DNA of 64,000 bases from Acanthosepion pharaonis (GCA_903632075.3 CAHIKZ030001199.1:266001-330000); one strand, 5' to 3'. Shown: positions 13,721-26,334, numbered from the stretch's first letter. Numbers and translations are program-made. Notes: generated from the letters alone by a model not told the origin.

Positions 13721-14595
13721 TATGCTCGTGTTTGTGCGTATTTTTGCGTGTGTGTCTTTGAGATTGTGTCTCCCCATATATGGAACCCGCTGCCTTTGCA
13801 TGAAGGACTGTAATTGACTGCCTTATTACTATGAATAATGCGCAGAAATTAAGTTAATTGTTTTTTTTTTCAAGGCCTTTGTGCAACGTTTGGTACTTCC
13901 CTTTCTACCTACATTGATTCATGTTTTCGCATCGCCAAATGAAATTAAGTTAATGAAAATTACGCCGCTACCTTTGAAGCAACTCTTCTTTCGAACGTCG
14001 TGCCAGACACGCAAGCTCTTTTGATGGAAAAACAGATTAGAATAAAATCAATGGATTCGCGTCTGGACTCTTCAGATGTGGAACATTATATTTTATTGTT
14101 ATTTTTTATGCAGACATCGCCACAAAGAGCCACCTGTATATAAAAGGTACTTTTGCGACAGAAGAAATAAAAAAAAAACAATGAAGGTTATTCTGTACGA
14201 GCAAAATCTCTAAAGCTGTAAAGAACCAGACGAAAAATACAATACCCCGACAACGGCATTTCTTCCAGTTTTTATACTAAAGTTCACGCAATACAAATAA
14301 TGTGTTACTGTTAAAATGGTTAAGAGTATTTCGGTTCGCAACGAAAGAACAATATTTTATTTCAAATTGTTTAACCTACGAACTGTTATTTGTAATAATG
14401 AACGTTTATTATTGTTAGTCACATCATACGAAATGCCTTGTTTCCACTCACAGAATTGTTACTTTGGGTGACAGCTCTGCAAGAAAATAGTCTTTAGTTT
14501 CTGTAGTGTAACGGTTGCGCAATGTTAACGTATATTCGTAATACTTAATTTAATACAATACAAAGCTAGTGAGCCACTGAAGATAGACGTCTAAA
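13721..14595. other. Unassigned sequence
   Basis: A frame near 13770 reads SPHIWNPLPLHEG, faintly like the LWNSLP box of CR1-like LINE tails, but this is too short to call. An open stretch around 13962-14110 (+) has no recognisable domain. Confidence 0.4.
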
Positions 14596-14599
14596 TTAA

Positions 14600-14712
14600 A
14601 ACTAGGATGGCCAGCACCTTTGACATCTTTATTTCCATTACGCAGTGAAGCAGCCATCTCTAAAATATTCAATATTCAAGTCAGGAATAACTAGTCTGAA
14701 AATAAATTCACA

Positions 14713-14796
<84 letters not shown>

Positions 14797-15113
14797 TATG
14801 TGTGTGTGTATAGATAGATAGATAGATAAGTAGATAGGTACATAAACACAAGTATTATATCTTGTGAGAAATTTTTCAATGCATTTACCCTATAAATAGC
14901 CTAGGTGTCAAAAACGACACCTCGGCCATTCAAGGTAAAACCTCAAATATCAGCTATTCAACTGAATATTTTTAAAGAATTAAGTCTGTTAAGCATCTTT
15001 GCTAAAATTCAACAATTCTCCATAAGCCCCAGCATCGAACCAAAACTAGTTATTCCATAGTAATTTGTTGAAAATTTGAAGGTATCGAAAACGACACCTC
15101 GGCCATCCTAGTG
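14600..15113. mobile_element. piggyBac-like non-autonomous element with TTAA duplication
   Basis: TTAA lies on both sides (14596-14599 and 15114-15117). The termini mirror each other: left AACTAGGATGGCC, right GGCCATCCTAGTG. A subterminal word ACGACACCTCGGCCAT occurs at both 14913-14928 and 15091-15106. TTAA duplication is the hallmark of piggyBac. The 514-bp interior has no transposase and holds a (TA)n run (14718-14795) plus GATA repeats. The superfamily call rests on TTAA and symmetric ends only. Confidence 0.6.
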
Positions 15114-15117
15114 TTAA

Positions 15118-15958
15118 CAATGAGAATTAAGAATGAGGATTTTGATAGGAATGCAAAAAGAACTTGCTAGAAAATTATGATTATGGACATAAGGTGTAAA
15201 AATGGCAGTCTACCATTGAGTTAAAGCTAATATTTTAGTGCACAAAACGTCTGTTTCACAAAGTAGAATTTTTCAGAGAAAAGCTCTGCAAACTGTTCCT
15301 TTCGATGTTGTAGACCAAATCCAAAAACAGTTATGCAATGTGATAGGTTTTGCCCTGGCAACTTGACTGCAGTCACTTTCTCACAAATATGATGTAGCTT
15401 CCTTCTGTCTTTCCTATACATGGCAACTGCTTTGACGAGCTACTTTCACTGATACACTAACTGCATGAATTTAAGCATGCTACTAGGTTGACATCTCAAC
15501 ATGACGAAACAGTTAAATGTAACAGCCACTTCTACTCCAACAGCTTCATCTCTCGCATTTCTCGAAAGTGGTACTCTCTTCGTCTTATTACTTTCCTGGT
15601 AGCTATAATCGTCAAATATTCAAATGAAATGTCAATTATCATCGTCTCATTCTTTGATCTTGATCACCGTCCTTCTCTTGATACTTTCCTCAAACAACCT
15701 TCTTTACTTTTTCTTTCACTGTCGGTAACATCTTGCGTGCTAGTGGCACTCCCACCTTGCTTGGGGTGTAATGCTTTAAGATAAGATTGTTATTCAGAGA
15801 CCGATCGGCTTCCAATATCACAGAGTAAAGAGTATATCTTCCACCATAAAAATGGGTAAACAATTTTGAACGCTATCAAGGTTGAGTAAAGTGAGGGGGT
15901 GATGTAATAGCACCTTTTAAATCAAATTTCTTTCTTGTAAAGATTATTTCATATATAA

Positions 15959-15960
<2 letters not shown>
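15118..15960. other. Unassigned sequence
   Basis: Two open frames of 64 and 98 residues have no recognisable domain. No repeat structure is seen. Confidence 0.45.
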
Positions 15961-16036
<76 letters not shown>

Positions 16037-16260
16037 CACTACCCATCAATTTCTAATCCCATTTTTTCCTTTCATTTCGTTGTTGGAATTGTTACCTGAT
16101 GATCCGGAGTCCTTTAAAAAGGATTTTGGTGAAATAAATTATTGTAATGGTACCTTAAATTGGTCTGTTTTTCATTAAATATTAGCTCTGTATTCACATT
16201 GAGCTCTCAGGATTTCATCCTCCTTGGAATTACCCATTCGGTTTACCAAGTTCTTCGTAA

Positions 16261-16300
<40 letters not shown>
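15961..16300. repeat. (TA)n tracts at 15961-16032 and 16262-16300
   Basis: Two TA runs flank about 230 bases of unique sequence containing the hammerhead-like motif at 16096-16134. Confidence 0.95.
16096..16134 (+). ncRNA. Hammerhead-like motif with strong stem II
   Basis: CTGATGAT is followed by a nine-pair stem (CCGGAGTCC with GGATTTTGG, counting G-U pairs) and then TGAAA. The architecture matches the other copies in this window. No neighbouring coding in the same orientation was found; the nearest PLE is on the other strand. Confidence 0.4.
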
Positions 16301-16302
<2 letters not shown>

Positions 16303-16439
16303 GAAATGAAATAAGATTAAGGGAGAATTATTTCAATTTTTTCTGCTTTTGTTTTATAAGTTATTTTTTTTATACATATAACTTATTTAAGTAAATGTGA
16401 TCTTTTTTAATTAAACTAAACTTCGGTAAATGTAATTAA

Positions 16440-16515
16440 TACTGATTAATTAAAACATGTTTTTTATGTAAATAGATTATATCTATAAATATAAGGTATA
16501 AACAAAAATATATAC

Positions 16516-16564
<49 letters not shown>

Positions 16565-16565
16565 C

Positions 16566-16644
<79 letters not shown>

Positions 16645-17180
16645 GACGCAGTATATTTTTTGTTGAAGCATGATCCATTGAATAATATACATATATTATG
16701 TCTATTTTTATAATAAATCTTTCTAATTCTCTAATTAAATCCCCTGTTGTTCTTGTTAACCAAAGTATTTTCGATCTTTTCAGGGACGATTTGCGATGAC
16801 AAACTTCAGGCAACTGTTATAATAATTTTTAAATTAACCATTACAGCTACGGTGTTTTTGTAAACAAGCATCCACAATGTAAAGGTGCTAAGCTGTGATA
16901 GTAAAAATGCAGCAAGTGGTTAAATGTTAGTTAAATGCATTTTGAATCATTGCTACAACGCTTTTAATAAATTTTGTTCGTTGTTGGCTTCTTGCTTTAG
17001 ATATAGAGGGTTTTCAGAATTTCGAGATTTTTAAAAAAAATATTTTCATGATGTATTATATTGGTGTTGTCAACAGGTATTTTTCTGTATTATGAATTCG
17101 GACAGGGATGTGCATTTAAATAACGTGCGATAGAAACATGCATCCAATAATAGAGTTATAATGTTATAGTCGTGTACTTT
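16440..17180 (-). pseudogene. Penelope-like element, head-to-tail junction relic
   Basis: Reading the minus strand from 17180 down, ARYLNAHPCPNS then YRKIPVDNTNI is the C-terminal end of a PLE GIY-YIG nuclease. An untranslated stretch follows. Then at 16815-16640 comes CCTGAAAAGATCGAAAAT, LTRTTGDLIRELERFIIKID and a segment ending at the same place as the MLPKYT motif of the copies at 51.9 and 58.5 kb, where a (TA)n/CATA tract (16505-16640) begins. The order C-terminus to N-terminus implies a tandem or pseudo-LTR arrangement. Heavily decayed. Confidence 0.65.
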
Positions 17181-17281
17181 TATGTTAGTTGTTAGACGAA
17201 GGAATACACCTATGATTGGCGCTCGAAATACTTTTCTTAAAGATATATGTACATGTCTGCAGTGTATTACTTAATACTACG

Positions 17282-17700
17282 TTAGCCAAAAAGTCCAGAC
17301 TCAATTAAAATGCGGAATAAAAGAGCAAATTTCTGTCTGGTGAAATTTCAAAAGAGTACTGTATTTCGAGCTTGTTCCACACGGTCATGCCCTCAATGCT
17401 ATAATGTATAGCTAGCAGCAATACCACGTGTACGACAAACTAAAAAGGAGTATCCTGCTCTGGTCAATGGAGGTCGGGTTTTGTTTCAACAAGACAATGC
17501 GAGGTCACATAATACTAGGTTGACTAAGGGGGAAGTTCAGAGAAACAGACGGTGTTGAGATTCTTCCACATCCACCATCCAGTCTTGGAGCTGCTCCGAG
17601 TAACTATGACCTATTCCGCTCAATGGCACACTTCCTCCTCGACCAGCAATTCAGCACTTTTAATGGAGTGAGGGAAGGTTTTTTACCGTTTTGTTTATAC
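17282..17700 (+). pseudogene. mariner transposase relic
   Basis: The central region reads ELVPHGHALNA, then DKLKK-EYPALVNGG, then RVLFQQDNARSHNTR, the block with the second catalytic Asp (QQDNARPH). HPPSSLGAAPSNYDLFRSM and AHFLLDQQFSTFNGVREGF follow, the mariner C-terminal block (HPPYSPDLAPSDYHLFRSM). In the third catalytic position SDY has become SNY. Frames shift at least twice and the N-terminal third is missing. TTAGCCAAAAAGTCC near 17285 resembles a mariner terminus but no partner was found. Confidence 0.75.
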
Positions 17701-18569
17701 AAAGCCATAAGTTACATATTATTAAATTTCTGAAAGATAAAAAATTATTAAATCAAAGAAATGTCAATATTGTCAAATATTCCCCTTAAATAATAATTAA
17801 TGTATATATAAGAACTAGTAAATCTATAGTTCATCATGAATAAAATAATTTATAAATGCGAAATTAAATTCTAATATATTAATTTCACAATTCCATATAT
17901 ATTCTATTTGTTAATATAAAATGAAGTAAATACTTTATACTTTTATATTTGTACAAATAAAAATATAAAAAATATAAATATTATAAATATGACTTTAATT
18001 AATTGATACTGTAAGACAATTTGATATTTACAAAATTAATAATTGAATAAAAAATAGAAATGCCAAATATATTGTCATTTTAACCCAGACGATGTTTAAA
18101 AATAAGAAAGTATCTTAAACAACTTCTGGGGAAAGGAAAAAGAAAAAGAAAGGTAAGTAGATGTCAATGAATTGACACCCCAGTGTCCCACCTTAATTAG
18201 ACCGAATTTACAATCACCAGACATGGCGATACAAGTGTTAACTTAGAAAGTGAAAACCTGACCATACTAAATAAAATAATAAAAATTTATCCCCACCAAC
18301 AAAATATTAAGCTTGTCTACGCTAATATTAAGTAGATTAATTTGTTAGAAAGTTATAAAAATCCCTTGAGAATGGAACGAGACTAATCGAGATTTGAAGG
18401 TTTTCATTTTAAAACGTAGGAGGTTCTGTGTCGCGATGGTGTCATATTTTAAAACAATAATTATAATATTAAGCTCTACGGATCATATCGAGCACTGTTT
18501 TTTTTAAGTATGTAAATAAATATAAAGGCTAAAAATTCTGAAGTATAGATCTCACTGTTCTTTCTATTA

Positions 18570-18572
<3 letters not shown>
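17701..18572. other. Unassigned, extremely AT-rich sequence
   Basis: 17701-18100 is close to pure A/T with no periodicity. No gene is seen. Confidence 0.5.

Positions 18573-18647
<75 letters not shown>
18573..18647. repeat. (TA)n microsatellite
   Basis: Perfect TA run. Confidence 0.97.
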
Positions 18648-18649
<2 letters not shown>

Positions 18650-18886
18650 TGTATTAGCAAAATTATGCAAATTGTGTAACAGCATGGGAAAATTGTCGAC
18701 TCCAGAAAATGTTTCATTCATAAAATAACACAAAACTAATTGAGTTTTTTTATCCAGGTTTTTAGATAAGATGCTTAGACACCTTGACACGATTTGTTAT
18801 AAGAATCACAGAAAAAATCCTTTTAGTTATTCAGCTAGAAAAAAGAACAGGTTAAAATCGTTTTGTGCCAGCCACACTCAACTATG

Positions 18887-19175
18887 GGGCTGACACAAAC
18901 GATAGTGGATAATGGCTCGGATTGAGGAATCGGAGAGCCGAGTTCGAATTCCAATCGAATCCATTACATTCACTTACATGCTAACACCTTGAGAAATGTA
19001 TGTATCATCTTCTTTTTCTATGGGTAAATAGCAGGATAGTACGGGTTCTATAGGCTTGGATGGCAACTGGTCTACTGGCAGAAAGAAATGGCAACCTACT
19101 ACGAAAAAAAAATAGCCTCGTCAGTCATGATCCCCTAAGCGTGTATCACGCAGGGCACAAGTGTCAGCCCCACTA
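18887..19175 (+). mobile_element. SINE-like copy with B-box-like word, inside an inverted repeat
   Basis: GAGTTCGAATTCC at 18937-18949 resembles a pol III B box (GGTTCGANTCC). The unit around it aligns by eye with 23.12-23.20 kb, with shared GGATAATG, TCGG, CGGAG, AGTTC, AATTCCA words and then CTATGGGTA. GGGGCTGACAC at 18887-18897 is mirrored by GTGTCAGCCCC at 19161-19171, giving ~290-bp borders. I cannot name the SINE family. Confidence 0.5.
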
Positions 19176-19498
19176 TATATTCCCAAATGAGCAATGTTGA
19201 GAGGAAAAAGATCATACAGGCCTTCAGTAATTATACCAATATTCGTACTCTGGCTTCCCCCTTCAAAGTCTAGTCAAGAACCATTAAGAGAACGGTGAAT
19301 AGGTTTAAAACAGAGCGAAGAGTAAAAAGAAAAATTGGATCAGGAGATCACAACAGCAAGAGTGACCATCATTTCAACTTAGAGCTAAATACATTCTCAT
19401 TGATCTAAGTAGACTAGAATCCAATAGTTTTATAAAAAGCTCAGTGAATTTCATTAACATATCTTTGCTGTTACACGATTTGGATAAATTGTTACACC

Positions 19499-19502
<4 letters not shown>

Positions 19503-19584
<82 letters not shown>
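19503..19584. repeat. (TA)n microsatellite
   Basis: TA run of about 82 bases. Confidence 0.97.
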
Positions 19585-19586
<2 letters not shown>

Positions 19587-20020
19587 TTTGTGTGTGCTTG
19601 ATAGATTTTATTTTCCTGAAATTGACTGTTGCATTTTACCCATAATTTACAAAAAGAATATTTTTCATTAATGTTTCATACCTCCATCATCATATATCAC
19701 CTCCGTGTATAAACATATAGAAAACACTTTGAAATCTGAACATATAATGAATTCAGACTTTTTTTTAGCCCGATGTTTTAACAGTTATACTCAGTAATCT
19801 CTTTAGAAAAAGGAAGAATACATCTTGCTCCAGCTATAGTTTAAATTGCAAAGCTGATCAGATTCTCCTGACATGATTGCGAGTCGATCTAGGAGAAACA
19901 AAATCTGAATTAATCATTCGATACCATACCTTCAAGAAGTGAAAATGCTAAGAATTAAACACTTTCAAACATCTTGATTGGAGACCGGAAGGCGAATATA
20001 TTACGTACTGCATTTTTTAG

Positions 20021-20208
20021 GCACTACGCCACATCCGAACACTGAAATTATCCTCTGATTTGGATTTATTCAAACAACTTCTAGAGGGGCATCTTGACGT
20101 ATGTGCCAACGAAAAGTCTCCACAGCTTACACCTGTACCTGTAGTGCTCTGGAATACGACATTATTCTCCCATGACGGAAGGACTGACACCAATGCAATA
20201 CAGATTGT
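20021..20208 (+). CDS. Candidate host-gene exon (partial), unknown protein
   Basis: A fully open 188-base stretch sits between an acceptor-like CATTTTTTAG (20011-20020) and a donor-like GTAAGT (20209-20214). It encodes 62 codons from ALRHIRTLKLSSDLDLFKQL through VPVVLWNTTLFSHDG to NAIQI, ending in phase 2. Composition is more balanced than the flanks and codon use looks protein-like. I recognise no domain; NTT could be a glycosylation site if secreted. No partner exon was found in the window, and a chance open stretch or an unrecognised element piece is possible. Confidence 0.35.
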
Positions 20209-20315
20209 GTAAGTTTGAAAATATTTATAGTTTTTAATCATTTATCTAAATGCTGACAGCAGCATTTTTGCTTAAGTTATAAAAGACGCTTCAAACAATA
20301 GACCTTATTCAATTT

Positions 20316-20460
20316 GTAGTCGTCCTGGTTATGACAATAAAATACATCCGGTAGCAAAGCCTCTGATCCGGAGGATTGACGAACGTGGAACCACATCTTG
20401 ATTGCCAATATTCAGAGGTGCCCATTGGACCGTGTTTGTTGTACCTGGGGAAAAAATTTA
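20316..20460 (-). repeat. GATAAACTAC-family dispersed repeat, copy 1
   Basis: Matches in reverse orientation the copies at 27.27 (+), 37.00 (-) and 59.83 kb (+). Shared order: TCCTGG-TATGACAATAAA-TACATCCG, a CCTCTGATC-GGAGG block, GATTGCCAATATT and a GTGCCCATTGG block. No coding is visible. Confidence 0.65.
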
Positions 20461-20852
20461 CACCGAAATTGGCGTCAAAGCAATAAGAACATTCAAACAT
20501 AGATTTTTATAGTAAAAATACCAGCAGTGTATTTTTGAAAAACAAATATTTCCAGGAATACATTTGATTCTCGACAAAAAAACCCTCTTTACAAAAATAC
20601 GACAATGAAACATGATCTACAAACTGATTTTTTACAAATAATACATTGTCTGTTCAAACGAACCTATCATAAAAATGTTTAGGATAAAATTGACCTTGAT
20701 ATGCAGTAAAACTAAATAAACTCAAACTCACCCAATTTCTGTTGATTTTTGGAATTAACTTTCTGAAAATTATACGAAGTTTTTATAGATTTTTTTTTTC
20801 TTTTTAATTTACGAAACTTATTTTAAGGTGTAATTTTTTTTTTCATTATTAT

Positions 20853-20937
<85 letters not shown>

Positions 20938-22015
20938 CTTTTTAAGAGTAGGTTTAGTATATTATTTTGGTCAATTAACAGAATAACAAACATTTGTCAG
21001 GAGTAATACAATTTAAAATAAATTAAATTTATCTGAATTCCACAATTTGACTACTGTTTAACGATTACACGAGCTAATAATCACTCGCATTAAAATAAGG
21101 TTTTTACATTTATTTTACCAAAAAATGAATTATCGTCAGCTTATTCATTATTATTTTTATTACCTGAATAATTCAATTACATTTTATAAATTTAACCAAA
21201 GAAAGATTGAAATTAATGACAAAATTAATACTCGAATAATTAAAAAAATGAACCCATCGTCGAAAATTTAATTTAATTATTTCTTTAAAAAAATAGTTAC
21301 TAAATAATCAATCACGACTGCTTTTCCATTAAGCAGGCGATAATTAGTTACGATTTTTGTAAGAGGTAAACGGTAGTCATGCCTCAAGTATTATTCCAAG
21401 TACCAAAGATTACATGACATATTTCTTTGAAGGTTTTGATGCTTAATAGCACAACCAATTTCCACCTTCAAAGTGACATAGCTTTGTATAAACGCAGTTT
21501 TTACAATTTCTCCTTTCACACATCGTAGTGAATTCGTCGATGGATCAATGGAATGTTCCCTCCTTCACCTTTTATTAATTTCCTTTATTAGCTCCACTAA
21601 TTCAAATTGAGTCAAACGCCATTGAGAATCATGATTAATGTCATCCCAATGCGTTCACTCACCTTCATTCTTTATATCTAAACAATTATAGTTGCAGAAT
21701 GTATTGACTAAAACGTTTGAATTAATTAAACTTCATCCGAAAAAAAAATTGACTACTTTCTAATATGAATTCTGCGTAAATTTTAAAAGATGAAATTTGA
21801 TTTATTTATTTTATTGATTCGAATATTAAAAATAGAAAATAGAAGGTTACGAATAACATTTTCAATATCTTCACCTTTTATCTTTTTCTTTTACAAAAGA
21901 TATATCTGCAACTGAAATGTAATTACTGGAAAGAGAATTAAGACCACAAAGTTTCCCCTCAGCGGATTTAACCTGTAAAACGAGACACTCTTAAGAGAGC
22001 CAGAAGACATTCCGG
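20461..22015. other. Unassigned AT-rich sequence with one (TA)n tract
   Basis: A TA run at 20858-20935 is the only clear structure. Confidence 0.5.
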
Positions 22016-22019
22016 TATT

Positions 22020-22420
22020 TATTATCGGCAGATTAATCTTAACAACATAATATACGTAGGTGACACTGTCTTAATAGAAGTCTCAAAAGGAAAAAAAATG
22101 CAAGAATACCTAGACAAGATAGCGGAGGTATTACAAAAAAGAATATTAACTAGTCACTGTAAGATAACAGAATATATTGTCGACAGCGGATAGGCAGCAA
22201 CAATGTGAGCTTGTAATTGGGGACATCAGAATCAAATATATATATGATATATAGATAATAAAGCGCGTTGACATAGCGATATCTGTTTTCCGGAAAGAGA
22301 TGCGAAGATCTTGTAGAAATAAGGAAGTATTTCCTATTTGGCGGTAGATGCTGGACAATTTCCTCACAGATGAGGAAGTGAATAGAAACAACAGATATAT
22401 CCTGTACAGACATTATCTTG
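22020..22420 (+). pseudogene. RTE-like LINE reverse transcriptase relic (palm)
   Basis: The frame reads INLNNIIYVGDTVLIEVSKG, then MQEYLDKIAEVLQKR, then HCKITEYIV. This is the LINE palm block usually read as LNNLRYADDTVLIA, then LDKV-EES and NCKKTEYMV. The catalytic YADD is altered to YVGD. A later CELVIGDIRIK corresponds to the following C-x-L-x-IGD-x-I strand. Stops and shifts are present. Confidence 0.7.
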
Positions 22421-23035
22421 CGAATACCTTAGATTGATACTGTGAACAAAAAAAAAGGTTTACGACAATATAAACTAAAAAGGAAAAGAAGAAAATATGA
22501 AATTAAAATAGTAGTTGGTTCCGCATTCATTCAAGACAATTAGAACAAAATCGTGAATGCATTCAAACTGATACTCATTAGTTTGTTTATGTTAGTCGGT
22601 TTGATGTGTAACTTCCATATTACAGAAATATGCACTGCTTATAACAAATAGAAACCAGATATAAAATGGAAAATTTACACCAAACGTAAGATATCCTACA
22701 AATCCATCTATGTGTTGTAATTCTACATCCCATCTCAGCACAATTTTCTGTCCTAATTGCTATCAAACAGGAATGCGGATAACCTTAGACGTGAGGTATT
22801 GAGTGAAAGCACAACAAAGTAAATTAGAATTTCAACATCTTTTTAATGATAAATAGTTAGTAAAATGTTGTCCTTTCTTCTGACGGAAAATACAATTTGT
22901 TTATTCAAGTTTATATTCAACTAATTCTAATTACTTTTGCCTTAATGCCAAATCTCTTAAAGGAAATATTAGAATTCCTACACCCGTATCATGTTGAAAC
23001 ACCGGTTCCCATGCGATCATCAAACTTAATCAACA
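22421..23035. other. Unassigned sequence
   Basis: No gene or repeat recognised. Confidence 0.5.
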
Positions 23036-23039
23036 TCGA

Positions 23040-23250
23040 GCATGGTCATTACCCAGAAGAGTGAACGCTTGGGAATGGCAGGTGCTGTAAGCTTTGGAAT
23101 TGCGTAAGGTGAAATGGATAATGATTCGGTATTTTGAAACGGAGTGACAAGTTCCAATTCCAGTATGGTTCGTTAGATTTATTTACGCACCAGGACCTTT
23201 GGAAAGATAAGCCTCAATCTCTTCTCCCCATCTATGGGTTACTTAATTCT
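23040..23250 (+). mobile_element. SINE-like copy, diverged
   Basis: Aligns word by word with 18.90-19.03 kb (GGATAATG, TTCGG, CGGAG, AGTTC, AATTCCA, later CTATGGGT). It carries ACAAGTTCCAATTCCAG where the other copy has the B-box-like word. More decayed than the 18.9 kb copy. Confidence 0.45.
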
Positions 23251-23739
23251 TGTATTACTTAATCATTATTATCCCCACCACCACAATTCTTACACTCTAA
23301 AGATATTTACTGGCTTTAAATAAGCTGAAAAAGGTTGATAAGCCGTAAGAATCGAAACACTCACGGAGGCAATTTCAAGGAGGATTTTGTAGAATTTATG
23401 AATGGCTCAATAGCCAAAGTTTTTTTAAAATCCTTTCCCCACCAAAGATTTCGCTATATCAGGTATAATCATACCCGTCTTTCCTTGAGAACGGTATTAA
23501 AGGTTTTTGCTATACCTATCCACTTACCTTTGTGAATAATTTATTTTTCTCTAATAAGTATAATCAACATCGAATTTCCTGAAAAGAGTGACATTGAAAA
23601 CAAATGTGTTGGTTTCTGAAACGGATTACATGAAATCTCTATTTATTTTAAATTATTTCACCCAAAGCAAATTTATAATGCCGATAAGACGTATCTGGCT
23701 ACTTTAAGTGAAAAGCAATGTTAAAACAGTAGTAAGGAG

Positions 23740-24250
23740 AAAGGACAATAGCAGAACAGGTTTTAGGAAAAGAAGAGATGGCGGTTTACGTTGCATTTAT
23801 TTGAAGATCGGATTTGATAGAGAAACCGGAAGAGGGTTCCACAGAAACGAGAACAGAGAATATTAGTATAGAACTTAGGGTTGCAATATCAAAACATTTA
23901 CTTGTTAATCTGTTAACATGAATAAATCAATGCGATCGACGTACCAAGGATGAGAGAAGATTCGACAATTAAAATAAAACAGATTTCTCGAAAAAAAACA
24001 GAGGTAAGGCAGCTAAAGTTGATGGGATGATGCTGAAATGTCAGCTGATGAAAGCAGCAGGTCATAACCGATAACATATTACAGACACGTCTCTGGGTTT
24101 TTCTCTGGGTTTTGTTGACAATATCTGGAGGCATATTACAGTAGTAACGAGTTATTGAAAGAATATCCAATATATGAGCGAACAGTAGATTCCCAAATGT
24201 GCACGATGGACAGTGGCGAGTAAGATTCTCTGAAAAAGTTGAACAACTAT
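23740..24250 (-). pseudogene. CR1-like LINE C-terminal relic
   Basis: The minus strand reads DIVNKTQRKTQRRVCNML (the IQRR-CNL box that follows the RT domain), then an ICFILIVESSLILGTSI stretch, and at 23860-23835 LFSFLWNPLPVSLSN, equivalent to the terminal LWNSLP box. It is frameshifted and lacks the RT catalytic core. Confidence 0.55.
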
Positions 24251-25205
24251 CCTAGCAGCAAACATAGCAATTGATTCAATATATGTCAGTGAAAAAGGTA
24301 TGCTCCACAAGGTTCAATGAACTGCACTCGTGGAAGTTAGCATTATCCATGCTCATAGAAGACAGAAATTTTACAAGCGATTTCTTGCCCCAGACATCAA
24401 GCGACTGAAGGTAATTCTTGCGAACAACTATCCATTCACGTAATAATATATTATTCTCAAAGGATACACTTACAAAGCTGGGTGAGGTTAAGTGCTCACA
24501 ATAAAAAAAATAAATATCACCTCTCCAAGAGCATTATTAAAGGTAGCAAAAAAGGTTTTAATCTCTAGTTCTTAATTGGCTGCCTCTCATGCAAATAAAC
24601 GGGAATTATATACTCTGAACTAATTCTGGAGAACCACCTGATTGTTAAAAAAATATGTATATTAACTAAACCAAGAAATCGACAAAAGGTTCAGACAAAA
24701 CAAAGGATGTTCAATAATACGTCCTTTCACCCATAAATCACGTGTCTATTTGGTGACCATATAAAATGATTACTGATTCGTTAAATTTTATCACATTTGC
24801 CTGCAGGCTTCCCTCCATCTTATTGCCTTAATTATATTTTAAAAGAAATTATCTTAATGTTAAAAAAAATATTCATGTAATTGAAGGAAGGCAACATTTG
24901 CGTATACCAGATCTTTGCTGGAAGTGTTCATGAAGGTGCGAATTCTGAATTTGCATGAAATATGACATTTGTTAGAGACACATAATAGAAACAAGATGGG
25001 GGCACACCAACTAGGATTAATGTTATCAGACTTGATAAAGACTGGATAGTGGTTGCCTCATAGTTTCTGTCTTGTGCCACATGTAAGCTACGCTTAGAAA
25101 ATCATTATTATCTAAACAAAACGGCAAATAAATTCGTGATAAAACTTTTAAAAGCTTTATTTACATTATTCTGACTATTCTCGTCATTTTTGTCGCCATA
25201 TTTAT
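24251..25205. other. Unassigned sequence
   Basis: No gene or repeat recognised. Confidence 0.5.
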
Positions 25206-25212
25206 TACAATA

Positions 25213-25246
25213 TTTCGGCCGTTGTATGCTCCGGCCTTTCTTCATG
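25213..25246 (-). ncRNA. Hammerhead-like motif
   Basis: The minus strand has ATGAAGAA, a GGCCG/CGGCC stem of five pairs around an eight-base loop, then GAAATATTG. It has the same layout as the other copies, with CTGATGA degenerated to ATGAAGA. Confidence 0.35.
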
Positions 25247-25377
25247 TGGTTGGAATTTTAAAAACTGTATTTGGCTTTTGTTTTAGAAACCGAAATATCT
25301 TTTAAATGGAAAATTAATATTTCATTAGATCTGCAAGAGTAAAAATAGTAATAGTAATAATATCAAATATAATAATA

Positions 25378-26278
25378 ATGACCCGTACCCATCAGTGGCT
25401 ACGTAGTGCAAGGTTGAAAGCGGAAACTGAAGGTTTTATCCTTGCTGCACAGGACCAATGCTTGTTAACTAGAAATTACCAAGCACATATACTAAATATT
25501 GTGTCAGCCCAAAATGCAGATTTTGTAATAAATATCCAGAAACGGTTGATCATCTTGTATCAGGTTGCAGGATATTTACACCCACTGAATATAAAACCCG
25601 GCATGACAGAGTGGGCCAATATCTGCACTGGAAAATCAGCAACTTCTACGGGAAGGAAACTGAAAGAAACTGGTATGAACACCACCCATACCCGGTTACG
25701 GAGATAGGACCTGTTACAATTCTATAGGACTACACAATACACACTGACAGAACAATCAAGGCCAATCGGCCAGATATTGTTATTAAAGACCACAAACAAA
25801 AACGGTGCCTCCTTATTGACATGGCAGTCCCTGCTGACTGCAATGTATCTTTGAATATATTCAAAAACTTGTCAAAATACAAGGAACTTGAAATAGAAAT
25901 CTCGAAAATGTGGCATATGGGAACATCAACAATCCCTGTTGTAGTTGGAGCCCTAGGACTGGTTGGAAAAGATTGCAGTAGACTAATTGAAGGGATTCCT
26001 GGAAGTCCATGCCTCAAGGAGATACAAAAAATTGTTCTGACAAGTACAGCCCACACCTTACTAAGGGCTTTATCTATGTAATTTAATTTTTTTTTTTTTT
26101 TTTGTCAGTGGAAAGTGTCATGACGCCATTTGTAACCTTAGGTCCCTGGGCGGGACCCGGAAAGAAATGTGTAAACGCCAGAAATCAAAGAAAATAAAAC
26201 TAAGAATAATAATAATAGTAATATCAATAATAGTAATAGTAAAAAGAATAATATAATAATAAAAATAACAGTAATAAT

Positions 26279-26329
<51 letters not shown>

Positions 26330-26330
26330 T
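25378..26330 (+). pseudogene. LINE 3' end with CCHC knuckle and restriction-like endonuclease, plus (TAA)n tail
   Basis: The first frame gives WLRSARLKAETEGFILAAQD. After one frameshift a Cys-x2-Cys-x8-His-x4-Cys knuckle is readable (CRFC, HLVSGC; Cys at 25515, 25524 and 25566, His at 25551). RHDRVGQYLHWKI and WYEHHPYPVTE follow. After an in-frame TAG at 25725 come IKANRPDIVIKDHKQKRC, LLIDMAVPAD and IPVVVGALGLVGK, ending in TAA at 26079. Knuckle plus PD-(x)n-ID is the layout of R2-group LINEs with restriction-like endonuclease. A T-run, a 3' UTR with CCCTGGGCGGGACCCGG and an AAT-rich tail to 26330 complete a typical 5'-truncated insertion. Confidence 0.75.
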
Positions 26331-26334
26331 GGTG

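Noticed and set aside
13862..14110. Possible exon after TTTTTTTTTTCAAG
   Set aside because: The acceptor-like site looks good, but the longest open stretch is in a different frame from the site and lacks a donor.
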